Origin: DASUFP01 sp036274495
Lineage (GTDB): Bacteria > Bacteroidota > Bacteroidia > AKYH767-A > OLB10
Reading direction: 5' to 3'
DNA: 48,810 bases
Assembly: GCA_036274495.1 (NCBI GenBank)
Contig: DASUFP010000012.1
Coordinates: 1-48,810 of the forward strand
Both the position numbers and the translations under genes were made by a program. This document shows positions 17,091 through 26,236 of this stretch, piece after piece (within the stretch, counting starts at the first letter, position 1; every line of letters begins with the position of its first letter). The notes under the pieces are model-generated. The model was not told the origin of the DNA, made no database searches, and saw only the letters and a program-made list of their open reading frames with translations.

Positions 17091-20000
17091 TTACCTGGTT
17101 AACCAAATCACCGGCTGACCGATTGACTGTTTTGCACCATCAAGCTGTAGTCTGTAATTTCCATCTGCTAATCCGGATAAATCAACGGTAATTTTTTGAA
17201 TTCCCCGATCAAACATTTTAGGTGGAATGGTGTTCACCAATTTGCCTGCAGCGTCAAAAACCCTGACCCCAATATGTTCAGGAGTCACTAATTCGAACGA
17301 AACGGTCAGAGGACCCGAGGCCGGATTTGGAAAAATTGTAAATGCTTCGAGGTCATTCAGCGGCTGTAATCCGGATGAGATATTATCTGCAATGTTTATG
17401 TTATCTACATAGAGCATTTGTCCGTAACCGTTTTTATTCTCAAATGCAAACTGCACCTGTGACTGACCGGCAAAGCCGTCGAGCCATATTGAATCAGTCC
17501 TCCACTGAAATCCTGCAGGTACGAACGCGTTGGCAGTTACATTACCCGATGTAGAGAGCTCATACCCTCCTTTATAATACAAGGTGGTCCAGGTTACACC
17601 GCAATCGGTTGAAGCACTCACGATAAGTGTGTCAGAATAAAAGTTGCTGTATTGAGCATACGCCACATCAAATGTGATAAGTGCAGAGTCGGCGTTGGTT
17701 AGGTCATATGCCGGTGTACGCATTGCATATCTTTTACCGCTTAAGTCAGCATTAAAATTATCGAAGAACGCACAACCCTGACTTAAGGCATATCCGCCGA
17801 CTACAGAATTGCGTTGCCAGGCTCCGTCGCCGGTTGCGCTGTAAAGTTTCCAGCCGGCTGAGGGAAATACGGACGACTGAAATCCCTCCTGCAACGGAAG
17901 AGACTGAGATCCCAAAATAACAATATATCCGTTTTTCGTATATATTTTACTTCCATTTGCATTTGCGACGGTAAGCGAAACATCATATATACCGGGTGTG
18001 TTATACGTCACCTGCGGATTTTGTTGTGACGATGCCGCAGGAGTCCCTCCCTGGAATGTCCAGTTCCATGATGTGGGGTTACCTAATGATAAATCCGTAA
18101 ACTGAACGGCTAAGCCGGTGCAACCATAGGTAGTATCGGCAGTAAACAACGGATCAGGTGGTAACGCGGTTGACCCGAACAAGTCCGACTCCCATGTCCC
18201 TCTCCCATAATAGCTAACCCTGAGTGAATTGGAAACGGAACCATTGTTATACATCATCAATTCTGAAATCCCGGCAATTGTGGGAAGACCCTGAGAATAA
18301 TTCAGCCAGTACGACATGGTATCGTTTTTATACCACACCCCGGCGGCCGATGCAACATATATCGACTCAACTGCATACGACGAGTCGTGTACAATTCCAA
18401 TCAGATTTACATTCGGAAGGTTGTAGGTAATGTTCGACCATGTTACACCGCGATCGCTGCTGCGGTAAACTTTGGTACCGGCGGTTAAGTAAACCACATT
18501 GGTGTCGTTGGTAACGGTGGTAATATTAGCGATTACGGATGTCCCTACCGGAAGCGAATAGGTATTAAATACCGGTACCGGATCCAACGCATTGTCCGAT
18601 CGGTAAACTTTTGCCGTAGATCCTACAGCATACAGCTGGTCGGCACGGTTATACGAAACCGCCATGGCCTTTATGGAATTGCTGATGGTAAATATCTGTG
18701 TCCAGGACGGGGGATTGCTGTTTAAGTTGGTTGTTCTCCAGATACCATTCAATGAGGCAAAAGCTAACGAATTGTTTAAGCGTGTAAAAGCCATCCCTGA
18801 TGAAGAGTTTGATGCAAATGGTAAATTCAGCGATTGGTTTGCACCGTTTACATTTCTTCTTTCGCCATCCGAAAAATAGTAGACCTGTGTCGGATCACTG
18901 TAGTCGAAGGCCATACGTGTAGTCCAGTCACCTCCGCGATTGCAGAACCATCCTGCATTCTGATAAAACAACTCACCATTATCCTGTGTTCCTATACTTA
19001 TCATATCCTTTCGTACCGGACTTTGTGCTGCATGATAGTTTTCGGTAGCAGCGATGCCATCACTGCGTGGCGACCAGCTTACGCCGTTATCGGTACTTAG
19101 CCATACTCCGCCGTCATTTGCCTGCCATAACTCGGTAGTATCATAAGGATTGTAAACATACTGGTGCATATCGGTGTGAACCTCCTGCCACCAGTTGGTA
19201 AGTTTGGTCCAGTTTACGCCGCCGTCATCGGAACGCCACACGCAATGTGAACCTACAAATACATTGTCGGCATTTACCGGATCGGCACAAATAGTCCAGT
19301 TGTAATTTCCCTGCCCCGGAGTTGTTGGGTCATAACCCGCAATATCCGGAGCAGGCTGTGTTTTTACACCTGCAAAGGTGAGTCCGCCGTCATCGGAACG
19401 ATAAACGGTTCCGTAATGCGTTCCGGTTTCATAAAACAAAACACCTGCGTACACAACATTGGTATCGGCAGGTGTAACACTTATGCGTAAGCCGTTAGCC
19501 GTACCGTTGGAAGGAAGCGGAAGTGTAATCTGACTCCAGGTTTCGCCCGTATCATCCGAAATCCAAAACTCACTGTGGTTTACAGCATAAATAACAGAAG
19601 TCCCGGGAACAGCCTTATATTTCATGTCGGTATATTCTCCTCCGGGATTTTTTACCTGCCAGTTGGCGCCACCATCATACGATTTCCAGATGCCGTTTTT
19701 AGTCGCCGCAATCAATACCTGCGGATCAAGCGGATCCATCAGCATTTCAACAACCAATAAGTTGCCCATGCCATTCCCCGACTGAAACCAGGTGGCGCCG
19801 CCATCGGTACTTTTCCATATACCAAGTCCGTTTCCGTAATAGTTCGGGTCGCCCGTTCCAAGATAGAGAATCGAATCGTTCGTATAATCAATACACACCG
19901 ACGCACACGCCGTTCTGGGCAAAAGATCGGTGCCAAGCACATTCCAGTTCAGGCCTCTGTCAGTTGATTTATACAATCCGCCCGAAGCGCTTGCGGCATA

Positions 20001-20225
20001 CATAACCGAATCCTTCGTCGGATGAAACTTTATTTGACAAACTCTTCCGATGCCGTGAATCTGACCGGTGATATTTACCGGGAAGTCATCGGGACCAACC
20101 AACTGCCAGTTTCCGGAAGTTTGTGAAAAACAGTCAGGCTTTATAAGGAAGACCAAACTTACAGCCATTATAATTAGCCGAAGGTTCAATAGTTTGTTAC
20201 AGACAGAATGTTGGCCGGATGCCAT
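17091..20225 (-). CDS. Secreted Asp-box (BNR/sortilin-like) repeat protein with PKD and T9SS sorting domain
   Basis: The 1044-residue protein has an N-terminal signal (hydrophobic LIIMAVSLVFLI, then CFSQ). Residues ~40-640 are a beta-propeller with at least eight Asp-boxes of the S.D.G..W type: STDRGLNW, STDGGATW, SYDGGANW, SDDTGETW, SDDGGLTF, SDDGGVNW, STDNGVSW and SSDRGVTW. A PKD domain follows at ~690-770 (SWNWTFQGG...YDVSLTVAN). Next is a jelly-roll domain at ~780-940 starting LPLQEGFQSSVFP. The type A sorting tail begins with IFPNPASGPL. It should pass the outer membrane by T9SS and be surface-attached or released. The Asp-boxes suggest a glycan- or protein-binding propeller; no catalytic residues can be assigned. 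It lies 48 bases after the small secreted protein gene. Confidence 0.87.
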   Translation of the reverse strand: MASGQHSVCNKLLNLRLIIMAVSLVFLIKPDCFSQTSGNWQLVGPDDFPVNITGQIHGIGRVCQIKFHPTKDSVMYAASASGGLYKSTDRGLNWNVLGTDLLPRTACASVCIDYTNDSILYLGTGDPNYYGNGLGIWKSTDGGATWFQSGNGMGNLLVVEMLMDPLDPQVLIAATKNGIWKSYDGGANWQVKNPGGEYTDMKYKAVPGTSVIYAVNHSEFWISDDTGETWSQITLPLPSNGTANGLRISVTPADTNVVYAGVLFYETGTHYGTVYRSDDGGLTFAGVKTQPAPDIAGYDPTTPGQGNYNWTICADPVNADNVFVGSHCVWRSDDGGVNWTKLTNWWQEVHTDMHQYVYNPYDTTELWQANDGGVWLSTDNGVSWSPRSDGIAATENYHAAQSPVRKDMISIGTQDNGELFYQNAGWFCNRGGDWTTRMAFDYSDPTQVYYFSDGERRNVNGANQSLNLPFASNSSSGMAFTRLNNSLAFASLNGIWRTTNLNSNPPSWTQIFTISNSIKAMAVSYNRADQLYAVGSTAKVYRSDNALDPVPVFNTYSLPVGTSVIANITTVTNDTNVVYLTAGTKVYRSSDRGVTWSNITYNLPNVNLIGIVHDSSYAVESIYVASAAGVWYKNDTMSYWLNYSQGLPTIAGISELMMYNNGSVSNSLRVSYYGRGTWESDLFGSTALPPDPLFTADTTYGCTGLAVQFTDLSLGNPTSWNWTFQGGTPAASSQQNPQVTYNTPGIYDVSLTVANANGSKIYTKNGYIVILGSQSLPLQEGFQSSVFPSAGWKLYSATGDGAWQRNSVVGGYALSQGCAFFDNFNADLSGKRYAMRTPAYDLTNADSALITFDVAYAQYSNFYSDTLIVSASTDCGVTWTTLYYKGGYELSTSGNVTANAFVPAGFQWRTDSIWLDGFAGQSQVQFAFENKNGYGQMLYVDNINIADNISSGLQPLNDLEAFTIFPNPASGPLTVSFELVTPEHIGVRVFDAAGKLVNTIPPKMFDRGIQKITVDLSGLADGNYRLQLDGAKQSIGQPVIWLTR

Positions 20226-20273
20226 AAGGGATTTGTTGAATTAAATGGTTGTATAAAATTGCACTTTTCAGTA

Positions 20274-20714
20274 TTACCGCACCGTATTCCATATCGCCTG
20301 TTGCTGTGCCGGCTTTAATATGGTGCCGTCTTCCTGAACCCACGGTGCTACCATCAGCTTCCAATGGTTGTATTTTTTTACCTCAAAGGCATAATTACTT
20401 CTGATGGCCCGTTGTTTTCTTTCAGCTTTTGCCTCTGAACGAAACAACCTTTTCAAAAACCCCTCATCTTCCCGTTCGGCACGTTCGGCTCCTAAAACGT
20501 CATCTTCCTCGACAGGCATTTCCCTGTTTTTCCAAAAAGCCTCAAATGCCGCTACCACTTCAAAATAGTTGGCGGCAGTGTCGTCCATCATAGGTATCCA
20601 TTCAGGACTATTCTCCCATTCCTGAAGCTGTTTTGCACTGAACGACTGGCCTGTTGAAACGGAAGTCTTTACTACCATCATAAAAAGCAGACAAACAAAA
20701 GCGGTAAGTTTCAT
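20274..20714 (-). CDS. Small secreted protein of unknown function
   Basis: The 146-residue protein has a signal peptide ending KTSVSTG before QSFS. The mature chain is strongly charged, with a Glu/Arg/Lys-rich centre (EEDDVLGAERAEREDEGF, then SEAKAERKQR) that may form a helix, and Trp-rich ends. I do not recognise a family. It sits between the SGNH-like and Asp-box T9SS genes, with gaps of 38 and 48 bases, all on the minus strand. It may be co-expressed with them and have an accessory role. Confidence 0.7.
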   Translation of the reverse strand: MKLTAFVCLLFMMVVKTSVSTGQSFSAKQLQEWENSPEWIPMMDDTAANYFEVVAAFEAFWKNREMPVEEDDVLGAERAEREDEGFLKRLFRSEAKAERKQRAIRSNYAFEVKKYNHWKLMVAPWVQEDGTILKPAQQQAIWNTVR

Positions 20715-20752
20715 TAAGAATTTAGTTTAGGGGTGGTAAAGGTCTGAAATCT

Positions 20753-22003
20753 TCAGTATACAAAAATGGGTTTCCTGAAAATTCCATTTGCGGTTATTAC
20801 TTCTGCTACAAAAACGCCCGTTTGATTGAGTTGCGCCGGAACGGCTGAATTATAAACAGGCCCGTCATAAACATATACCTGCCTGCCATCGAGACCAACT
20901 ATCCGTACCGCTTTCACTTCCCTTTCACAGTTCAGTCTGATGACCTTTCTGCCCGCATCATACCATAAATTAGTGCAATTATCCACCACTTCATTCAGGC
21001 CGGTAGTTGTAACCACAAGCGTATCTGAATAAGTATCGTTCCGGCAATTCGAAACAATGTTTAACGACACCGGATAAGTGCCGGGTGCTATGTAGTGATG
21101 CAGGGGATTTGCGAAAATGGAGGTACCTCCGTCACCAAAGTCCCAATTGTAAGAGGTCGCATTCAGCGATTCATCCTGAAACTGTACTGTCAGGCCGTTT
21201 TGCTGGTACGAGAATCCTGCAAAAGGTATAGTACCATACTGATACCAGGTCGAAAGGCTGTCAAATGCAACCACCGATGCCCGGTCCTGGAGCAATGCCG
21301 CGTCGGCTGGCGACAAAGAGGAGATAAATGAACATCCAAGCGGGCTTTTATGAAACAACGTGCTGTAAAATGTACATGCCGCCAGATAGGAACCATAAAT
21401 ACTCGGATGACTCTCATCAGGATCATACAAATCAAAGGAAGGGTTGAGGTCTCTCACGGCTTTCCATGCAGCACCAACCGGAGAAACCGTTGCGCCGTTT
21501 TGCTGGCCCATGAGTAAATAACTTTCACGCAAACGCGCCTGCATGCCCTCGTATGTGCATACGGGCGGGTAGACCGCGCAGTTCGAAGCATCGCCGTTTT
21601 TACGGCCCCATGTCATGTAAAAGACCGTTTCGGTGCACGGGTTGTTATCATGAATCAGGCTGTCAAGCAACATCGCATAAGGGAGTACTTCAATGGCCAC
21701 CTGTGAGGGAGAAAAGGAGGGTCGCTGACTCTGCTCCTGTAAGATCACATAATCCCATTGCTGTGAAGTAATTTTATTCAGTGTGTTCGCATAGGTACTG
21801 TGTTGTTCAAGTGTATAACCTCCCGGCGTTGACGAATCAAAAAGTATGGTATCGCCAAAACTCAGTGCAACATCATGGAGCAGCTGAGGAAGGCTGTTGA
21901 CATAGGTGTAACTGTTTCCGATAAACAATACCCGAACAGGCTGGGCAGTGACTGTTAACCAGGAAACAATGAACATTAAAAGAATAATACAGCATTTTTT
22001 CAT
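20753..22003 (-). CDS. SGNH-hydrolase-like secreted protein with PKD and T9SS sorting domain
   Basis: The chosen ATG at 22003 puts a signal peptide first (MKKCCIILLMFIVSWLTVTA, then Q); a frame extension into metH is not needed. The mature N-terminus, VRVLFIGNSYTYVNSLPQLL, is an SGNH/DUF4886-type block I. VILQEQSQRPS and a late DPDESHPSIYGSYLAA segment supply the other conserved blocks, including a probable catalytic Asp-x-x-His-like pair. A PKD domain (SYNWDFGDGGTS) and a C-terminal sorting region (GLNEVVDN... to the end) follow. The protein is ~416 residues. It may be a carbohydrate or lipid esterase secreted by T9SS. It starts 28 bases after the metH stop on the same strand. Confidence 0.82.
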   Translation of the reverse strand: MKKCCIILLMFIVSWLTVTAQPVRVLFIGNSYTYVNSLPQLLHDVALSFGDTILFDSSTPGGYTLEQHSTYANTLNKITSQQWDYVILQEQSQRPSFSPSQVAIEVLPYAMLLDSLIHDNNPCTETVFYMTWGRKNGDASNCAVYPPVCTYEGMQARLRESYLLMGQQNGATVSPVGAAWKAVRDLNPSFDLYDPDESHPSIYGSYLAACTFYSTLFHKSPLGCSFISSLSPADAALLQDRASVVAFDSLSTWYQYGTIPFAGFSYQQNGLTVQFQDESLNATSYNWDFGDGGTSIFANPLHHYIAPGTYPVSLNIVSNCRNDTYSDTLVVTTTGLNEVVDNCTNLWYDAGRKVIRLNCEREVKAVRIVGLDGRQVYVYDGPVYNSAVPAQLNQTGVFVAEVITANGIFRKPIFVY

Positions 22004-22031
22004 GATACTTTTATTAAACATGCAACTGTAA

Positions 22032-25000
22032 TCAATAACCAAGAATAGGTCCGAGCCAGCGTTCGGTTTCTTCAACGCTCATATTTTTTCGGGACGCATA
22101 GTCTTCAACCTGATCGCGGCGGATTTTTCCGGTGCCGAAATAATGTGATTCGGGGTGTGAAATATATAATCCCGAAACGGCAGCTGTAGGATACATCGCC
22201 AGACTATCGGTGAGTTGTATTCCGGCGTTTGCTTCGGCATTCAGCAATTTAAACAACATGCTCTTTTCTGTGTGATCGGGCTGAGCGGGATATCCGGGAG
22301 CAGGACGAATTCCCCTGTAGGTTTCTTTAATCAAATCGGCAACCTCAAGATGTTCATCAGGAGCGTATTTCCAGTATTCTGTTCTGACTTTGAGATGCAT
22401 GAGTTCTGCAAAAGCTTCAGCGAGCCGGTCGGCAAGAGCTTTCAGCATGATGGAGCTGTAATCATCGTGTTCTTTTTCAAATTTACCGATCCACTTTTCA
22501 ATTCCTATTCCGGTGGTGAGTGCAAAGGCTCCGAGGTGATCCGGGAATGCTTCCGGCGCAATAAAATCGGACAATGCCAGATTCGGTTGCCCTGACGGCT
22601 TTCCGGTTTGCTGCCGAATGGTGTGAAAGGTACCCGCTTTGGTGTTTCGATCGGACGAAGAAAACACATCAATATCATCACCGTTTGCATTGGCAGGAAA
22701 GATGCCGATTACGGCTTTTGCAGTGAGCCATTTTTCATCAATTATTTTCCTGAGCATCGCCTGTGCATCCTCAAACAGTTTACGCGCCTCCACACCTCTC
22801 TCAGGATCACCGAGAATTTTGGGGTAACTGCCTTTCATCTCCCAACTGTGAAAAAAGGGAGTCCAGTCAATGTAAGGAGCTATTTCGTCAAGGGGAAAAT
22901 TGTCAAATGCTTTAACACCTGTAAATGCGGGTTTTGCAAATTGCATTTCCTCCCAGTTCGTTTTAAATTTATTACGTCGCGCCTCCTCAATGGTGATAAA
23001 TTTTTCAGCGGCCCGCGCGTTTTTATTTAGTTCACGCAACCGTTCGTATTCAACGGCAACCTGGGCAGCAAAGTCGTCCCTCAGTTCATGTGAAATCAGA
23101 GAGCCTGCTACGGGAACGCTGCGGCTGGCATCGTTTACGTGCACTACAGGAGCACTGTAATGAGGCGCTATTTTTACAGCAGTGTGCACTTTTGATGTAG
23201 TGGCTCCGCCAATAAGCAACGGTATTTTGAATTGCTGCCGTTCCATTTCCCTGGCAACATGCACCATTTCGTCAAGCGATGGTGTAATAAGTCCGCTGAG
23301 ACCAATCAGATCTGCATTTTCTTTTTTTGCCGCATCCAGTATTTTTTCTGCCGCAACCATCACTCCCAGATCAACAATTTCATAGTTGTTGCATGCCAGC
23401 ACCACACCAACAATGTTTTTCCCGATATCATGCACGTCGCCTTTTACGGTAGCAAGCACCACTTTGCCGGCACTCTTGTTACTGCCTGCCGTTTTTTCCG
23501 CCTGCAAATAGGGCTCCAGGTAAGCGACGGCTTTTTTCATCACACGCGCGCTTTTTACAACCTGAGGCAAAAACATTTTTCCGCTACCGAACAAATCACC
23601 AACTACATTCATTCCGTCCATTAACGGACCCTCAATAACATGCAGTGATTTTCCATATTTAGATCGGGCTTCTTCAGTATCCGGTTCTATGTAATCGGTA
23701 ATGCCCTTAACCAGCGAATGGGTCAGCCGCTCCTCAATGGTTCCCGATCGCCACTCTTCTGTTTTCTCAGCTTTCTTATCGCCTCCTTTAATAATTGTTT
23801 CCGAGAAGGTCACCAGTCGTTCTGTGGCGTCATCTCTTCTGTCGAGCAGTACATCTTCGACACGATCCAGGAGTTCTTTTGGAATTTCATCATACACCTG
23901 CAGCATTCCCGGATTTACAATACCCATATCCATTCCCGCCTTTATTCCATGGTATAAAAAAGCAGAATGAATCGCCTCCCTTACCGTATCATTTCCTCTG
24001 AACGAAAAGGATACATTGGAAACCCCGCCGCTAACTTTAGCAAAGGGAAGGTGCTGTTTGATCCATCTGGTAGCTTCAAAATAGTCGAGCGCGTTCCGCC
24101 GGTGTTCTTCCATTCCGGTTGCAACCGGGAAAATGTTCGGATCAAAAATAATGTCCTCGGGCGGAAAGCCCACTTCATTGACAAGGATGTCGTATGCACG
24201 TTTACAAATTTCTATTCTTCGCGGCAAGGTATCCGCCTGACCTTTCTCATCAAAGGCCATGACAATTACAGCGGCGCCGTACTTTTTTATCAGCTTCGCC
24301 TGTCTTTTGAATTCCGCCTCACCCTCTTTAAGTGAAATAGAGTTGACGATACTCTTTCCCTGTGTGCATTTTAATCCGGCTTCAATTACAGTCCATTTGG
24401 AAGAATCAATCATAACAGGAACTCTTGCAATATCGGGTTCAGCGGCAACCAGGTGCAAAAACCGGGTCATTGCGGCCTCCGAATCGAGCATCCCCTCGTC
24501 CATGTTCACATCTATCACCTGTGCGCCGCCTTCCACCTGATCGCGGGCAATGGCCAGTGCCGCGTCGTAGTTATCTGCAGTAATCAGCTTGGCAAATTTT
24601 CTGGACCCTGTAACGTTGGTTCGTTCCCCCACATTCATAAAATTTGAATCGGGACGTAATGTAACCGCTTCCAATCCGCTTACATGCAGCAGCTGTTCCT
24701 TACCCGGCTTTTTACGGGGACGGAACTGATGTGCCAGTCCTGCAATATGACGTATATGCTCAGGCGTTGTTCCGCAGCATCCGCCGACAATATTCACAAA
24801 ATCATGCTCCAGAAAATCATGGATGTGATGACCCATACGTTCCGGCGTTTCGTCGTATTCACCAAACTGATTGGGAAGTCCGGCATTGGGATAGGCACTT
24901 ACAAAGAACGGCGCCTTCCCGGCAAGTTCTTCCAGGTGAGGCCGCATCTCTTTCGCACCCAGCGCACAGTTCAGCCCGACACTCAGCAAATTCATATGCG

Positions 25001-25694
25001 AAACGGAATGCAGAAACGCCTCAACGGTTTGTCCCGACAAGGTGCGGCCGCTGGCATCGGTAATAGTGCCGCTAACCATTACCGGTAACTGCACCTGTTT
25101 GCTTTCCATCACCGACTGGATGGCGAACAATGCAGCCTTCGCATTTTGTGTATCGAAAATAGTTTCTACCAGTAATAAATCAACACCGCCATCTATCAAA
25201 CCGTTCACCTGTTCGCTGTAGGCTTCAACCAGATCGTCAAAACTAACTGCCCTGAATCCCGGATCGTTTACATCGGGCGAGAGAGAAGCCGTGCGGTTGG
25301 TAGGTCCTAATGCACCGGCCACATAACGCATTGCTGAATTGGGATGTGCCTTCATAAAATCGGCAACAGCGGCCCTTGCAACTTTCGCCGACGCAACATT
25401 CAACTCATAGGCTAACGGCTCCATGCCATAATCAGCCAATGAAATACGTTGCGCATTAAATGTATTTGTTTCAATAATATCAGCACCCGCCTCCAGGTAT
25501 TCTGTATGAATGGCTTTAATGATGTCAGGACGTGTGAGCGACAACAGATCGTTGTTGCCTTTTACATCACGGGGGTGGGCCGAAAACCGGTCACCTCTGA
25601 AGTCTTCCTCAGATAACTGATACCGTTGAATCATGGTGCCCATGGCACCATCAATAACTAAAATCCTTTTCTCCAGTTCGGAATAGATTGACAT
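22032..25694 (-). CDS. metH: Cobalamin-dependent methionine synthase
   Basis: MetH transfers a methyl group from methyltetrahydrofolate to homocysteine via cobalamin. The ~1220-residue chain has all four modules. The homocysteine domain has DGAMGTMIQ at the N-terminus and a zinc-binding pair Cys306-Cys307 in GGCCGTTPEH. The pterin domain has NVGERTNVTGS and VIDVNMDEGM. The cobalamin domain carries DVHDIG at 753-758, with His755 as the probable lower axial ligand. The C-terminal AdoMet reactivation domain includes RPAPGYPAQPDHTEK. I use the ATG at 25694; the frame extends two codons further only to a TTG. It is controlled by the SAM-I riboswitch and terminator upstream. Three genes for secreted proteins follow closely. 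Confidence 0.97.
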   Translation of the reverse strand: MSIYSELEKRILVIDGAMGTMIQRYQLSEEDFRGDRFSAHPRDVKGNNDLLSLTRPDIIKAIHTEYLEAGADIIETNTFNAQRISLADYGMEPLAYELNVASAKVARAAVADFMKAHPNSAMRYVAGALGPTNRTASLSPDVNDPGFRAVSFDDLVEAYSEQVNGLIDGGVDLLLVETIFDTQNAKAALFAIQSVMESKQVQLPVMVSGTITDASGRTLSGQTVEAFLHSVSHMNLLSVGLNCALGAKEMRPHLEELAGKAPFFVSAYPNAGLPNQFGEYDETPERMGHHIHDFLEHDFVNIVGGCCGTTPEHIRHIAGLAHQFRPRKKPGKEQLLHVSGLEAVTLRPDSNFMNVGERTNVTGSRKFAKLITADNYDAALAIARDQVEGGAQVIDVNMDEGMLDSEAAMTRFLHLVAAEPDIARVPVMIDSSKWTVIEAGLKCTQGKSIVNSISLKEGEAEFKRQAKLIKKYGAAVIVMAFDEKGQADTLPRRIEICKRAYDILVNEVGFPPEDIIFDPNIFPVATGMEEHRRNALDYFEATRWIKQHLPFAKVSGGVSNVSFSFRGNDTVREAIHSAFLYHGIKAGMDMGIVNPGMLQVYDEIPKELLDRVEDVLLDRRDDATERLVTFSETIIKGGDKKAEKTEEWRSGTIEERLTHSLVKGITDYIEPDTEEARSKYGKSLHVIEGPLMDGMNVVGDLFGSGKMFLPQVVKSARVMKKAVAYLEPYLQAEKTAGSNKSAGKVVLATVKGDVHDIGKNIVGVVLACNNYEIVDLGVMVAAEKILDAAKKENADLIGLSGLITPSLDEMVHVAREMERQQFKIPLLIGGATTSKVHTAVKIAPHYSAPVVHVNDASRSVPVAGSLISHELRDDFAAQVAVEYERLRELNKNARAAEKFITIEEARRNKFKTNWEEMQFAKPAFTGVKAFDNFPLDEIAPYIDWTPFFHSWEMKGSYPKILGDPERGVEARKLFEDAQAMLRKIIDEKWLTAKAVIGIFPANANGDDIDVFSSSDRNTKAGTFHTIRQQTGKPSGQPNLALSDFIAPEAFPDHLGAFALTTGIGIEKWIGKFEKEHDDYSSIMLKALADRLAEAFAELMHLKVRTEYWKYAPDEHLEVADLIKETYRGIRPAPGYPAQPDHTEKSMLFKLLNAEANAGIQLTDSLAMYPTAAVSGLYISHPESHYFGTGKIRRDQVEDYASRKNMSVEETERWLGPILGY

Positions 25695-25814
25695 ATACAA
25701 GGACTTAACAAAATTGATTTGAAATTATCGATACTCATTTTTAGCGTGCCGTCTGAAAGCAATTACTGTTCTTACATCAACACACCTTTATTATTTTTAT
25801 CGGCACTTGTCCTC

Positions 25815-25847
25815 AAAAAAAAATCTCCTCCATTAGCCGGAAGAGAT
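25815..25847 (-). terminator. Riboswitch-controlled terminator in the metH leader
   Basis: On the minus strand ATCTCTTCC and GGAGGAGAT form nine pairs (one wobble) around a seven-base loop, followed by nine T residues. Seven bases of the 5' arm and loop (TCCGGCT) can instead pair with AGCCGGA, which overlaps the 3' strand of the riboswitch P1 helix at 25875-25885. This makes a classical antiterminator. SAM binding should therefore favour termination. Confidence 0.92.
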
Positions 25848-25878
25848 CATCATGAATGTATTTCAGAAGTCGTATCCG

Positions 25879-26103
25879 GCTTATCTCTTCCCGCAATTGC
25901 TGTTAAACAAAAACGAGACAGGAATTGGCACCGGTCCCTCAGAAATAATTTAGTACTGGTTATAACTTCTACCGGAAACAGTTCGACCTTCTAATTCTTG
26001 TCGTACTATTCACCTGATAATGAGTTATTGCCGATAACATACAATTTCTCAGTCGGTTGCCAAGGCATCAAAGGGCTCAGTCCCTCCACCTTTCTTGATA
26101 AGC
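25879..26103 (-). ncRNA. SAM-I (S-box) riboswitch upstream of metH
   Basis: Read on the minus strand, P1 is GCTTATC (26103-26097) with GATAAGC (25885-25879). The S-box core follows: AAGGTGGAGGGACTG, then GCCTTGGCAACC (ending at 26055), then GGTGCCAATTCC (25932-25921). P3 is CTGAGAAAT (26052-26044) with ATTTCTGAG (25946-25938), one mismatch. P4 is TTCCTG with CGGGAA. The aptamer spans 225 nt, longer than usual, because about 97 nt are inserted in the P3 arm. S-box aptamers bind S-adenosylmethionine and switch off methionine genes. Here the expression platform is the adjacent terminator/antiterminator. An Rfam RF00162 scan would be the decisive check. Confidence 0.94.
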
Positions 26104-26236
26104 TGATTTTTAATAAAGAACGTATGCAAAAGTACAAAAAACCACGAAACCCGCCGATTCGGCCGTATCAATTGTCAAATATGGGGTGGTATTTAGAGAA
26201 AATCAGTATTTTTATTCAAATTCTATTGACAGGCGT

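Noticed and set aside
22004..22075. Longer start for the SGNH-like gene overlapping the end of metH
   Set aside because: The extension has no signal-like character, while the ATG at 22003 begins an excellent signal peptide.
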